Assembly (NCBI RefSeq): GCF_019704555.1
Contig: NZ_AP024745.1
Coordinates: 6,208,501-6,272,500 of the forward strand
Length of the DNA: 64,000 nucleotides
Reading direction: 5' to 3'
From: Actinoplanes sp. L3-i22
Lineage (GTDB): Bacteria; Actinomycetota; Actinomycetes; Mycobacteriales; Micromonosporaceae
Shown piece by piece: positions 43,252 to 51,554 of the stretch. The stretch's first letter is position 1; each line of letters starts with the position of its first letter. The notes under the pieces were generated by a model. The model was not told the origin of the DNA. It saw nothing but the letters and a program-made list of their open reading frames with translations, and ran no database searches. Both the position numbers and the translations under genes were made by a program.

Positions 43252-44219
43252 CTACGGAGCCGGCCGGCGAAAGCGCCGCCGGAGGGCGAGACCGCCGGAC
43301 AGCACCGCTGTCGCGGCCGCGAGCGCCGCGACGGTGAGCAGGCCGTCGGTGATGCCGTCGACCGTGGTCGCCGGCGTCGCGGCCGTCCCGAGCCGGCCCG
43401 CGGCCAGCACGTTGTCGGCCACGTCGACGGCCTCGGTGCCGACCGCGCTCAGCTGGTGATGGACGGCTCCCGGGGACAGCTCCAACAGCCGGGCGGAATC
43501 GACCTCGTCCATGCTGATCAGCTGGTAGCGGCTGTCCTCGTCGTCGAACAGTGTCGTGGTGGCGTCGCTGGTGGGCGCGTATGCGACAGCCACCGAGCGG
43601 CCGGAGGGCCACCAGCCGAGCACCCGTACCGCGTACGCGCCGTCGAGCTGATACCGCGGCCCCACGGCTGCCCCGGTCGTCGCCGCGAGGGTGGTCACGG
43701 TCCAGCGCATCGGGTAGTCGCCGCAGGCGGAGCAGTGCTCCCCCGACACCACGAGCAGTCCCTGCCCGTCGCGGGTCCAGCTGCCCTTGCCCGCCAGCCG
43801 CGCGCCGTCCGGCAACGGGACGGCGCTGCTCCGGCCGTCGGCGACGGTGACGATGACGACCTGACCGGAGGCCTGGTAGGCCAGACGCGTGCCGTCCGGC
43901 GAGAACGCGACCGTCCAGCCGTCCAGCGCCGCGGCGTCCGGGAGACCCGCGACCTCGGTGATCTGGCCGCTTGCGACGTCGAGCAGGTTCAGCATGGTGG
44001 CGGACCCGTTCGCCGTTGCCGGGTCGGGCCCGTCGCCGCCGGGCACGCGGCTGGTCACGGCGAGCCGGGCGCCGTCCGGCGACCAGGCCTGCGCCGCGAG
44101 CTCCCGGTGCTGCCAGGCCTGCGGGTACGCCGTCCACCGGCCGGTCGCGAGGTCCAGGATCCCGTCGCCGGAGGCCAGGCGGCGGCCGTCCGGCGACAGC
44201 ACGGCCCCGAACCGTTCCT
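43252..44219 (-). pseudogene. Beta-propeller membrane protein, 3' part (gene split by a TnpB element)
   Basis: This part starts at EERFGAVLSPDGRRLASGDG and contains WD40/TolB-like blades (AWSPDGARLAVTSRV, AFSPDGTRLAYQASG, repeated SPDG words). It ends in a membrane helix and RRRFRRPAP tail. It lacks its N-terminus, which lies at 45940-46305 beyond the element. Together they would encode about 440 aa: N-terminal anchor, propeller, C-terminal helix. The open frame continues into the element, but that extension is element sequence. Confidence 0.8.
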
Positions 44220-45888
44220 CAGCGTATTGGCCATAGTTGGTCAATACGCTGGTCCCGACCGGGGGTCGGGGGCCTCGCGAACGGTCTTCGAGGCCGGGGA
44301 ACGCCGGGGTCTCTGGTCGGGGCCGGGCGCGTCTTGCCCACGGGTGTGGTGCGTGCCGTCTCGACCAGCCCGAACTGTTGTTCCCTGACGCCCATGGTGT
44401 GGGGTGCGGCCTGGCCGGTAGTTTCCCGAGCGCGATCCGCTGGTCGTGTCCGGGTGACACCTGACCGTCGCCGCGCCGTGAAGCCGTGGGCGCGTCGTGC
44501 GATCACCACCGCCGCGGCATGATGCCGGGTCGCGGCGGAAGTCTTACTGGTGAGGGCAGATTTCCAATGCTGCCCGCCCCATTTAGAGGTGTAGGCCGGG
44601 TCGACGGCGATCACCGCGATCCCGGCGGTGGAGGCCATGCCGGCGAGACGATCCCGGAACTGTGCGGCGGGGATCCCGGCGACCGTACGCCGGAACCGCT
44701 TACCCCGGGCACCGCGGCCCATGGTCTCCCGGCCGGTGGCGCGGGCGTCGGCGAAGCCCAGGTTCTCGACCGCGATCGCCGGGCAGCCGTGCAGGTGCGC
44801 GAGGTGCAGGGCGTGGCTGATCGCGGCGCGTAGCCGTCCGTCACGTTGCGAGGCCGGGCCGGAAGGTCGAGGGGGATGGTGATCGGGGCGCCGACCGGGT
44901 TGCCGTGCGCGTCGATGACATGCGCGGCGAGATGATCCGCGTTCAGGTCGATACCCAGCAACCTGCCGCCGGCGAGCGCGTCCAGGCCGGGCGTGTAGGC
45001 CGGGGTCGTCCAGGAGGCGTCCAGGTACCAGCGGCCCCGCACCGCATCGAAGCGGATGTCGTAGCGCACCGACCGGTCGGCGGCGACCCGGTCGGCCCAC
45101 TGCCCGGCCCGATGCGTGAACGCGACCGGCTCGGTGAGCCGGTATCTGCCGCGTCCGGCGTTCGCCAGATGCTTGAGCGGGGCGGGCAGGGCGATTGACA
45201 CGACGCCGCCGGGCGTGACGGTGATGGTGTAGTTGCCGTGCGGGGCACCGGTCTCGCCGTCGGCGGTCAGGAACATGCGGGCCGCGTCCCACCGGGCCCG
45301 CCACTGCGCCTGGGTGAGCCCGGCGGCGTCGAGCCGGTGGCGGGTCTTGGCCAGCCGCCGTCCGCCCGCAACGATCGCCGGACGACCATCGGCCAGCCGA
45401 TCTCGGGCGGCGGCGGCGCGGGCGGCCAAGGCCTGGCGGCGCTGTAGTTTGGCGGCCCGCTCGCTGCGGCTGGCATAACCGGATATCCGGCCGACCCGGC
45501 CGCCGACCGGGGCGCCGATCCGCGCGTCCAGGACGGTCAGGGCCTGACCCAGGCTCGACACGTCTGCTCTGAGCGCCCGCATCCCGAGTTGGTACTGGTC
45601 CTCGGCTGCCCGGGTGATCGAGCCGGCCCACCGGGAGGTCGTGACCGCGGTCAACTCCCGCTTACGCCGCGCGCGCTGGGTGTCCTTGCCGGACACGTCG
45701 CCAAGCCGGACCCGGACGGCCAGATCAGCCCGATACAGCCCACCCAAAAAGGCTCCGACCTGTGCCAGGACAGCAGCCTCCCCGATACTGGGCCGCAGCC
45801 TCGTCCGAATGCGGGTGCCCGCAGGCGCGGCGACAACGAACGACGCCGCGATCGGCCGCAACGCCTTCCTCCGCCGCTTCGCCTTCAC
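44219..45888 (-). pseudogene. Frameshifted TnpB-like protein with a changed catalytic residue
   Basis: The first frame runs from MKAKRRRKALRPI (45888) through the RuvC-I block GIDLNADHLAAHVIDAHGNP to about 44845. The rest (ISHALHLAHLHG, RuvC-II glutamate in AIAVENLGFADA, DPAYTSKWGGQHW) continues in another frame, so a one-base change has broken the gene near 44840-44850. In relatives I know, the third RuvC acidic residue lies in RHDAA; here it reads RHHAAA, Asp replaced by His. Nuclease activity is therefore unlikely even without the frameshift. The C-terminal tail is Pro/Arg-rich, as usual for this group. Confidence 0.78.
44220..44251. repeat. Subterminal hairpin at the TnpB element end
   Basis: CAGCGTATTGGCC (44220-44232) pairs with GGTCAATACGCTG (44239-44251) with one mismatch and a 6-base loop. 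It marks the boundary between the element and the beta-propeller coding sequence. In TnpB systems this end also encodes the 3' part of the guide RNA. Confidence 0.7.
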
Positions 45889-45939
45889 CCGGCGAATAGT
45901 ACATCCGTTCGACGGCGGCCAGTAATGACCAACAACTCA

Positions 45940-46305
45940 GTCAGCTGTCGTGGACCCGGCGGCCCCGGCGTTGTTGACGAACACCCGGTATTCGCCCGAG
46001 TCCGCGCTGATCACGGCGCCGTACCAGTGGGAGCCGTCCGCGAACCACGTGTTGCCGCTGATCAGGACGGCAGCCGCGGCCACCGGATGCTTCGTCTCGT
46101 CGGCGCTGCGGATACCCGGCGGCCCCACCGTCGCCGGCAGGTTCACCGACCGCGACCCCTTCGCCGCCGTCGGTGTCCCGGGATGCCATCCGAAGAGACC
46201 AGTGGTGAATCCGGCGAGCGTGAGGACCACGAGCGCCACCGCCAGCAGCGCGCTGAGGACCGATATCTGAACCGGCCGGTTCGGCCGCGGGTGACCCGAC
46301 GTCAT
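45940..46305 (-). pseudogene. Beta-propeller membrane protein, 5' part
   Basis: Starting MTSGHPRPNRPVQISVL after GGAGGATC, this 122-codon part encodes an N-terminal membrane helix (VLSALLAVALVVLTLAGFTTGLF) and the first propeller strands (AAAAVLISGNTWFADGSHWYGAVISADSGEYRVFVNNAG). It then stops just inside the element. It continues logically in the 3' part at 44219. Confidence 0.75.
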
Positions 46306-46388
46306 GGGTGGTGATCCTCCGGGGGTCGATTTCCCGGCGAAGTTTGTCAGGCCGCGGAACAGCGCGTTCACCTGGGGCTTCAGCAGAT

Positions 46389-46474
46389 CGTTCCGGGTTT
46401 TTGAAACCGCAACCACCTGACGGAACTGAGAAGAGCGTCGGTGGCCGTTCCGGGTTTTTGAAACCGCAACCACC
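46389..46474. repeat. Two 29-bp direct repeats around a 28-bp spacer
   Basis: Bases 46389-46417 and 46446-46474 are identical, containing GGGTTTTTGAAACC. The 28-base spacer between them is unrelated. Repeat length and spacing look CRISPR-like, but only two copies exist and no cas gene is nearby. The 57-base period is also a multiple of three. Confidence 0.7.
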
Positions 46475-46625
46475 CTCGGACGTCGCCCTGGAGGGTCTCG
46501 TGTTCTGGGCGCCCCGCGCCCTTGCGAGGCCCGGAAGGGTCCCCGCGGGAGCGACGATCAGTTATTGGCCGCAGCGTAGGCAATGATGAATTTGATCTTG
46601 ATGGTTTCGGGCTCCGGAAAACGGC

Positions 46626-46655
46626 GAACCCGCCGGGGAAAGCCCCGGCGGGTTC
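46626..46655 (-). terminator. Strong hairpin after the DHA2 exporter
   Basis: GAACCCGCCGGGG (46626-46638) pairs perfectly with CCCCGGCGGGTTC (46643-46655) around an AAAG loop. A 13-pair GC stem lies directly after the exporter stop at 46669, as expected for the terminator of the leftward operon. On the minus strand there is only a short T run. Confidence 0.75.
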
Positions 46656-46668
46656 GGAAGTGTGCTGG

Positions 46669-48249
46669 TCAGACGTGGGCGGGCTCGGGGGTGGGGTGAC
46701 TGGCGGCCTGAGTCGGGGTGGTGGGCTTGCTGCCGCGCAGCGGGACGTGGCGGACGAACAGGGCCACGACCACGCCGATCACGGCGACCGCGCTGCCCCA
46801 GATGAACAGGGCGCCGATGCCGTCGGTGACCGCGTTCTGGAACAGGGTGCGGGCCGCCTCCGGCATGGCGCGCAGCGCCGCCGGGGTCATCGAGGAGATC
46901 TCGTGGCCGGCCGCGGCGCCGCCCGCCGAGGTGAGCGAGCTGGTCAGGTGGTGGGCGTAGATCGCGCCGAGGATGGAGACGCCGAGCGAGCTGCCCATGT
47001 TGCGCAGGAACGTGGAGACGCCGGTGCCGGCGCCCATGTCGCGCATCTCCAGGCTGTTCTGCGCGATCAGCGTGCTGGTCTGCATGATGCCGCCCATTCC
47101 CGCGCCGAGGACAACCATGTAGAGGGCCGTCACCGTCTTAGAGGTGTGCAGATCAACCGTGCTGAACAGGAACATCCCGGCGACCACGAGGGCGGAGCCG
47201 ATGATCGGGAAGATGCGGTACCGGCCGGTGCGGCTGATCACGTTGCCGACCAGGATGCTGACCACCATGACGGCGGCCATCATCGGCATCAGCAGCAGGC
47301 CGCTGTTGGTCGCCGACGACCCCTGGACGAACTGCTGGTACTGCGGGAGGTAACCGATCGCGCCGAACAGGGCGAAGCCGGAGATGAAGGCGATCCCGCC
47401 GGCCAGCACGAAGTTCCGGTTGCGGAAGACGCGCAGCGGCATGATCGGCTCGGCGACCCGGTTCTCGACCGCGATGAAGGCGGCCAGGCCGGCCAGGGTG
47501 AGCGCGATCAGGCCGAGGATCTGCGGGGACGTCCAGTCGTACTGGGTGCCGCCCCACGTGGTGATCAGGACGAGCGAGGTGATCCAGACCGCGAGCAGCA
47601 CGGTGCCGACCCAGTCGATGCGGGCCGCGCCCTTGCCCTTGGGCAGGCGGGCCAGCGTGATCCAGGAGACGACCAGCGCCACGATGCCGAGCGGCAGGTT
47701 CACGTAGAACGCCCACCGCCACGACAGGTGGTCGGTGATGAAGCCGCCGATCAGCGGGCCACCGATCATGGCGACCGGCATGACCGCCATCATCACGCCC
47801 TGGTACTTGCTGCGGTCCCGCGGCGGGATCATCTCGCCGATGATCGACAGCACGCCGACGATCAGGCCGCCGGCGCCCAGGCCCTGCACGCCGCGGAAGC
47901 CGACCAGCTCGGCCATGTTGTGGGCCATGCCGCAGAGCACCGAGCCGACCAGGAACAGGGCGACCGCGGCGACGAAGGTGATCCGGCGGCCGAACAGGTC
48001 GCCGAGCTTGCCCCAGATCGGGGTGGCGATCGTGGTCGCCAGGATGTAACCGGTGGTCACCCAGGACAGATGCTCCAGGCCGCCGAGGTCACCGACGATC
48101 GTCGGCAGCGCCGGCGCCACGATCATGTTGTCCAGCTGGGCGAGGAGCATGGCGATGACCAGGCCGCTCATCGTCACCATGATCTCGCGGTGACTGAATC
48201 CCAGCCCCGCCTCGTCCGCCGGCTTTGTCGGCGCTACGGGTTCCGCCAT
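46669..48249 (-). CDS. DHA2-type major facilitator exporter
   Basis: The 526-aa product has about 14 helices, the MFS loop GKLGDLFGRRITFVAAVALF, the start AMLLAQLDNMIVAPALPTIV with the acidic residue typical of drug/proton antiporters, and a C-terminal cytosolic tail. It resembles EmrB/LfrA-type multidrug exporters. The ATG at 48249 follows AGGAAGGGC. It lies 88 bases after the JmjC oxygenase on the same strand and ends at a strong terminator, so it may export the product of the operon. Confidence 0.9.
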   Translation of the reverse strand: MAEPVAPTKPADEAGLGFSHREIMVTMSGLVIAMLLAQLDNMIVAPALPTIVGDLGGLEHLSWVTTGYILATTIATPIWGKLGDLFGRRITFVAAVALFLVGSVLCGMAHNMAELVGFRGVQGLGAGGLIVGVLSIIGEMIPPRDRSKYQGVMMAVMPVAMIGGPLIGGFITDHLSWRWAFYVNLPLGIVALVVSWITLARLPKGKGAARIDWVGTVLLAVWITSLVLITTWGGTQYDWTSPQILGLIALTLAGLAAFIAVENRVAEPIMPLRVFRNRNFVLAGGIAFISGFALFGAIGYLPQYQQFVQGSSATNSGLLLMPMMAAVMVVSILVGNVISRTGRYRIFPIIGSALVVAGMFLFSTVDLHTSKTVTALYMVVLGAGMGGIMQTSTLIAQNSLEMRDMGAGTGVSTFLRNMGSSLGVSILGAIYAHHLTSSLTSAGGAAAGHEISSMTPAALRAMPEAARTLFQNAVTDGIGALFIWGSAVAVIGVVVALFVRHVPLRGSKPTTPTQAASHPTPEPAHV

Positions 48250-48336
48250 GGACTGCCCTTCCTCGTACGACTGTGACGGAGGTTCCATCGGTCGCGAGGC
48301 GGGGCGGCTGAGCAGCGACTTCGTCACACGACGTCG

Positions 48337-49554
48337 TCACACCGGGACGAGCAGGCCCTCGGTGAGCAGGCGGCGGGCCAGCACGAGGCGGTCCGCGTCG
48401 TCGTCGAGCGGGAGCTTGCCGACCGGGTGCGGCGCGCCGTCCAGGGCCAGGCGGGTGGCCGGCTCGCAGTGGCCGGGCAGGGTCAGGGTCCGGCCGCCGG
48501 TCAGGTGCAGCGTGATCCGGCCGTCGGCGCGGGTCAGTTCCCAGCGCAGGCCGGGCCGGGCGACCACCTCGTCGGCCGGGGTGAGCGCGGCGGCGAAGTC
48601 GAGCTGGGCGAGCGGGCTGAGCGGCGCCGGGCGGGCGTCCGGCCAGGAGCGTTCGCGCAGGCGGGCGGCGATCTCTTCGGGGTCGGCGGTGAGCAGCCAG
48701 GAGCGCAGCGCGGCGACCGTGGCGGCCACCTCGGCGCCGACCGAGTCCGCGTCGGTGAGGTCGAAGCCGTAGGGCAGCGTCGCCCGCAGCCGGGCGTCCG
48801 CGGTGGCCAGCCCGAGCAGCTCCTCGACCAGGGCGTACCGGGTCAGGCCCCGGATGCCGATGGTGAGATGCAGCGAACGACCGGCTTCGGTACGGGCCGA
48901 GTGCAGCCACCCGCGCGGCAGGTAGAGCGCGTCCCCGGGCCGCAGCACCACGTCGAGGGCCGGCTCCCCGTCGGCGGTCGCGGCGACCTCGTCGGCCCGG
49001 CCGCCCCACGGCTGGCGTTCCAGCGGGTCGGGCAGCACCGGCGGGTGGATGATCCAGCGTTTGGCGCCCTCGACCTGCAGCACGAACACGTCGTGCGTGT
49101 CGTAGTGGGTGGCGAAGCCCTGGCTCGACGGCGGCGTCAGGTACGCGTTGACCTGCAGCGGCCGGTCGAGTTCGGCGCCGAGCCGCCCGGTGAAGTCGAT
49201 CAGCGGCGCCCAGAGCCGGTGCAGTCCCTGCAGGACCAGCGTGGCGCCGTCCGCGAACAGGCGCATGACCTGCTCGTCGAGGACCTGGTCGGCGATCTCC
49301 GCGCCGACTCCCCCGCCGCCGGTGTACCGGCCGGCCGGCAGCACCTTGCCCTGCTGCGCCACCCGCAGGAACGGGGTGCGCAGCCCGCGGCGGCTGAGCA
49401 GCTCGTCGACCGCCGCCGAGGAGAGCAGGTCGGCGAAGCCCGCCGGGCCGCGGAGATCCGCGGCCCGGGACAGCAACGGCGACCGGCCCCAGTAGGCGGT
49501 GGCGAACTCGGCGGGATCCGCCGCGACGAGCCGGGCCAGGGTGTCGGTCCTCAA
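48337..49554 (-). CDS. JmjC/cupin_4 2-oxoglutarate-dependent oxygenase
   Basis: The 405-aa product is a cupin_4 ribosomal-oxygenase-like protein. It has an opening FATAYWGRSPLLSRAADLRG, an iron-binding HxD motif in THYDTHDVFVLQVEGAKRW, a late iron-binding His in GDALYLPRGWLHSA, and a C-terminal winged-helix-like region. Relatives (RoxA, MINA, NO66) hydroxylate Arg or His in ribosomal proteins. Its TTG start overlaps the stop of the repeat-containing small gene (TTGA), which makes that small protein a candidate substrate. Confidence 0.87.
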   Translation of the reverse strand: MRTDTLARLVAADPAEFATAYWGRSPLLSRAADLRGPAGFADLLSSAAVDELLSRRGLRTPFLRVAQQGKVLPAGRYTGGGGVGAEIADQVLDEQVMRLFADGATLVLQGLHRLWAPLIDFTGRLGAELDRPLQVNAYLTPPSSQGFATHYDTHDVFVLQVEGAKRWIIHPPVLPDPLERQPWGGRADEVAATADGEPALDVVLRPGDALYLPRGWLHSARTEAGRSLHLTIGIRGLTRYALVEELLGLATADARLRATLPYGFDLTDADSVGAEVAATVAALRSWLLTADPEEIAARLRERSWPDARPAPLSPLAQLDFAAALTPADEVVARPGLRWELTRADGRITLHLTGGRTLTLPGHCEPATRLALDGAPHPVGKLPLDDDADRLVLARRLLTEGLLVPV

Positions 49555-49811
49555 GAGGCGGTGCCGTCCGCGCCACCGTCGTGACCGAGCGGGTTCGCGC
49601 CGCCGTCGGCCGGGCCCTCCCCGGCCGCGCTGCCGTCGGCCCCGCCGTCCACGGCACCCGCCGCCGCGCCGCCGTCGGCCGGGCCCTCCTGGCCGGCGCC
49701 ACCGTCCGCGCCGCCGTCGTGGCCGACCGGGTTGGCGCCGCCGTCCGCGGCACCCTCGGCGTCGCGCGGGTCGGAGCTGGTGATGTCGTCGCTGTTAAGT
49801 GTCATGATCAT
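49551..49811 (-). CDS. Small Ala/Asp/Gly repeat protein, candidate peptide precursor
   Basis: The 86-aa product has a short N-terminal segment (MIMTLNSDDITSSDPRDAE) and then three repeats: residues 20-42, 43-65 and 66-86. Each is built as G(P/A)ADGGA...DGGADG; repeats 1 and 3 contain NP(V/L)GHDGGAD. It has no cysteine, lysine or aromatic residue and no membrane segment. I know no family for it. Tight coupling to the JmjC oxygenase and an exporter downstream suggest a leader-plus-core precursor hydroxylated at Asp, Asn or His. ATGs at 49811 and 49805 are both possible starts. Confidence 0.65.
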   Translation of the reverse strand: MIMTLNSDDITSSDPRDAEGAADGGANPVGHDGGADGGAGQEGPADGGAAAGAVDGGADGSAAGEGPADGGANPLGHDGGADGTAS

Positions 49812-49833
49812 TGCGTACCCGCAAGGATCCCGG

Positions 49834-50109
49834 CTAATCCCCCTTCTGCCCGGCGAACTGCTGCCCGGTGAGGCGGCGGATCGCGAGCAGGCCGCCGATT
49901 CCCGGGATCCAGGCGATCAGCTTGGTGGTGCGGCCGGCGCCCGGGGTCCAGGCGGTCAGGGTCAGCACGGCGAGATACGCGCAGCCGTGCACCGGCCCGC
50001 ACAGCGACGCGACCGGACGCGCGTGCACGGTGGCCAGGTTGGTGACCAGGATCAGCAGGGAGATCAGCTCGACGGCGGCGGCGATCCGCAACGGGCGGTG
50101 CACGCTCAT
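49834..50109 (-). CDS. DUF3817 membrane protein
   Basis: The 91-aa product has three hydrophobic segments and the DUF3817 pattern (IAAAVELISLLILVTNLATVH, GPVHGCAYLAVLTLTA, KLIAWIPGIGGLLAIRRL). Its ATG overlaps the stop of the gene upstream (ATGA at 50106-50109). It ends 22 bases before the repeat-protein gene, so all may be one transcript. Function is unknown. Confidence 0.78.
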   Translation of the reverse strand: MSVHRPLRIAAAVELISLLILVTNLATVHARPVASLCGPVHGCAYLAVLTLTAWTPGAGRTTKLIAWIPGIGGLLAIRRLTGQQFAGQKGD

Positions 50110-50525
50110 GCGCCGGTCGTGGAGCCGGGCCGGACGATCATCAGGACCACCACCGCGGCCCAGAGCAGGTTGAAGACGCCGGTGAGCATCCCGAGCCGGG
50201 CCGGGCGGTACGGCGTCCCGGCGACGATCCGCCGCTGCGCGGGAAGGATCGCCAGCCCGAGCAGCGCGGCGGCCACCGCGGTCAGCGCGATCGAGACGAG
50301 CAGCCAGGTGTCGCCGAGCACGCCGAGGCTGCTCGCGGTGGCCAGGCCGAAGACCGGCACGGCGACGCCGAGCAGCGCGTACACCCGGCAGATCCGGTGC
50401 AGGAGCGGGAGCGCGGCGTGGTCGGCCCGGCGGGTCATCGCGGGGAACATGCTGGCCGCCACGGTCACCGGCCCGATCGCGACGATGGCGGCGAGGACGT
50501 GCAGGCTGAGCAGGAGCTTTGTCAC
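50106..50525 (-). CDS. DUF2269-like four-helix membrane protein
   Basis: The 139-aa product has four helices (LLLSLHVLAAIVAIGPVTVAA at the start, LGMLTGVFNLLWAAVVVLMIV at the end) and resembles the DUF2269 family. The GTG at 50525 starts directly before the first helix. It is the first gene of the leftward run and is divergent from a GlxA-type regulator 96 bases away. Confidence 0.7.
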   Translation of the reverse strand: MTKLLLSLHVLAAIVAIGPVTVAASMFPAMTRRADHAALPLLHRICRVYALLGVAVPVFGLATASSLGVLGDTWLLVSIALTAVAAALLGLAILPAQRRIVAGTPYRPARLGMLTGVFNLLWAAVVVLMIVRPGSTTGA

Positions 50526-50621
50526 GTCACGGGACGTTAGTGAGGATCGCCGCCGGGCAGAACTGGCTGGATTGCCCACCTTCAACGGGTTCTGGCCAGG
50601 CGGCGGGTTAGGCTCGGCGGC

Positions 50622-51554
50622 ATGCACATCGTGGCGGTCCTCGCGCTCGACAAGGTGATCCCGTTCGACCTGGCCACGCCGATCGAGGTGTTCGGCCGGG
50701 TGGGCGGGGAGCGCTACGAGGTGCGGGTCTGCGCGCCGGCCGAGACGGTGGACGCGGGGACGTTCACGCTGCGGGCCCGGTGGGGGCTGGACGCGCTGCT
50801 CGACGCGGACACGATCATTCTTCCGGGCTGTGCGGACGTGGCCATGGTCGTACCGGAAGAGGTTTTGGATCATGTCCGGAAGGCCGCCGCGGGCGGCACC
50901 CGCATCGCCTCGATCTGCGCCGGCACGTTCATCTTCGCGGCGACCGGGTTGCTCGACGGGCTGCGGGCGACGACGCACTGGCTGGCCGCGGCCGAGCTGG
51001 CGGCGCGCTATCCGGGGATCACCGTCGACCCGGACGTGCTCTATGTGGACAACGGGCAGTTCCTGACGTCGGCGGGGGCGGCGGCCGGGCTCGATCTGTG
51101 TCTGCATCTGATCAGGCGGGACCACGGGTCGGCGGTGGCCGCCGACGCGGCCCGGCTGTCGGTGATGCCGCTCGAACGGGAGGGCGGGCAGGCGCAGTTC
51201 ATCGTGCCGGCGCAGCCGCCCACGCCGCGCGGGTCGGCGCTGGAGCCGCTGCTGCGGTGGATGCAGGAGAACACCGACGTCGAGGTGACGCTCGGTGACC
51301 TGGCCGCGCGGGGCGGGATGAGCGTCCGGTCGCTGAACCGCCGGTTCCGCGAGCAGACCGGGACCACGCCGCTGCAGTGGCTGCTGCGGGCCCGGATCCG
51401 GCGGGCCCAGCACCTGCTCGAAGCCACCGATCAGCCGGTCGAGTCGATCGCCGGGCAGGTCGGTTTCGGATCGCCGACCGCGTTCCGGGACAGGTTCAAG
51501 CGGATCGTCGGGACGAGTCCGCAGAGTTACCGAACCGCCTTCCGGCAGCGCTGA
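50622..51554 (+). CDS. GlxA-family regulator (DJ-1/PfpI-like plus AraC)
   Basis: The 310-aa product has an N-terminal DJ-1/PfpI-like domain (VAVLALDKVIPFDLATPIEVF, RIASICAGTFIFAATGLL with the nucleophile-elbow cysteine retained). The C-terminal AraC domain has two helix-turn-helices (TLGDLAARGGMSVRSLNRRF, SIAGQVGFGSPTAFRDRF). It is divergent from the membrane-protein/repeat-protein operon and is a natural candidate to regulate it. Its last 59 bases overlap the end of the convergent nitrilase-like gene. Confidence 0.88.
   Translation: MHIVAVLALDKVIPFDLATPIEVFGRVGGERYEVRVCAPAETVDAGTFTLRARWGLDALLDADTIILPGCADVAMVVPEEVLDHVRKAAAGGTRIASICAGTFIFAATGLLDGLRATTHWLAAAELAARYPGITVDPDVLYVDNGQFLTSAGAAAGLDLCLHLIRRDHGSAVAADAARLSVMPLEREGGQAQFIVPAQPPTPRGSALEPLLRWMQENTDVEVTLGDLAARGGMSVRSLNRRFREQTGTTPLQWLLRARIRRAQHLLEATDQPVESIAGQVGFGSPTAFRDRFKRIVGTSPQSYRTAFRQR

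Larger units (their letters stand above)
44219..45940 (-). mobile_element. TnpB-carrying IS605-like element inserted in the beta-propeller gene
   Basis: The insertion separates two parts of one minus-strand gene. The element carries only a TnpB-like gene and no TnpA. Its right end (low coordinates) has a subterminal hairpin at 44220-44251, as IS200/IS605 ends do. The left end is near 45940, where the host reading frame breaks. I could not define the exact boundaries or a target motif. Confidence 0.7.

Noticed and set aside
46389..46474. CRISPR array
   Set aside because: Only two repeat copies and one spacer, no leader and no cas genes; recorded as a repeat instead.
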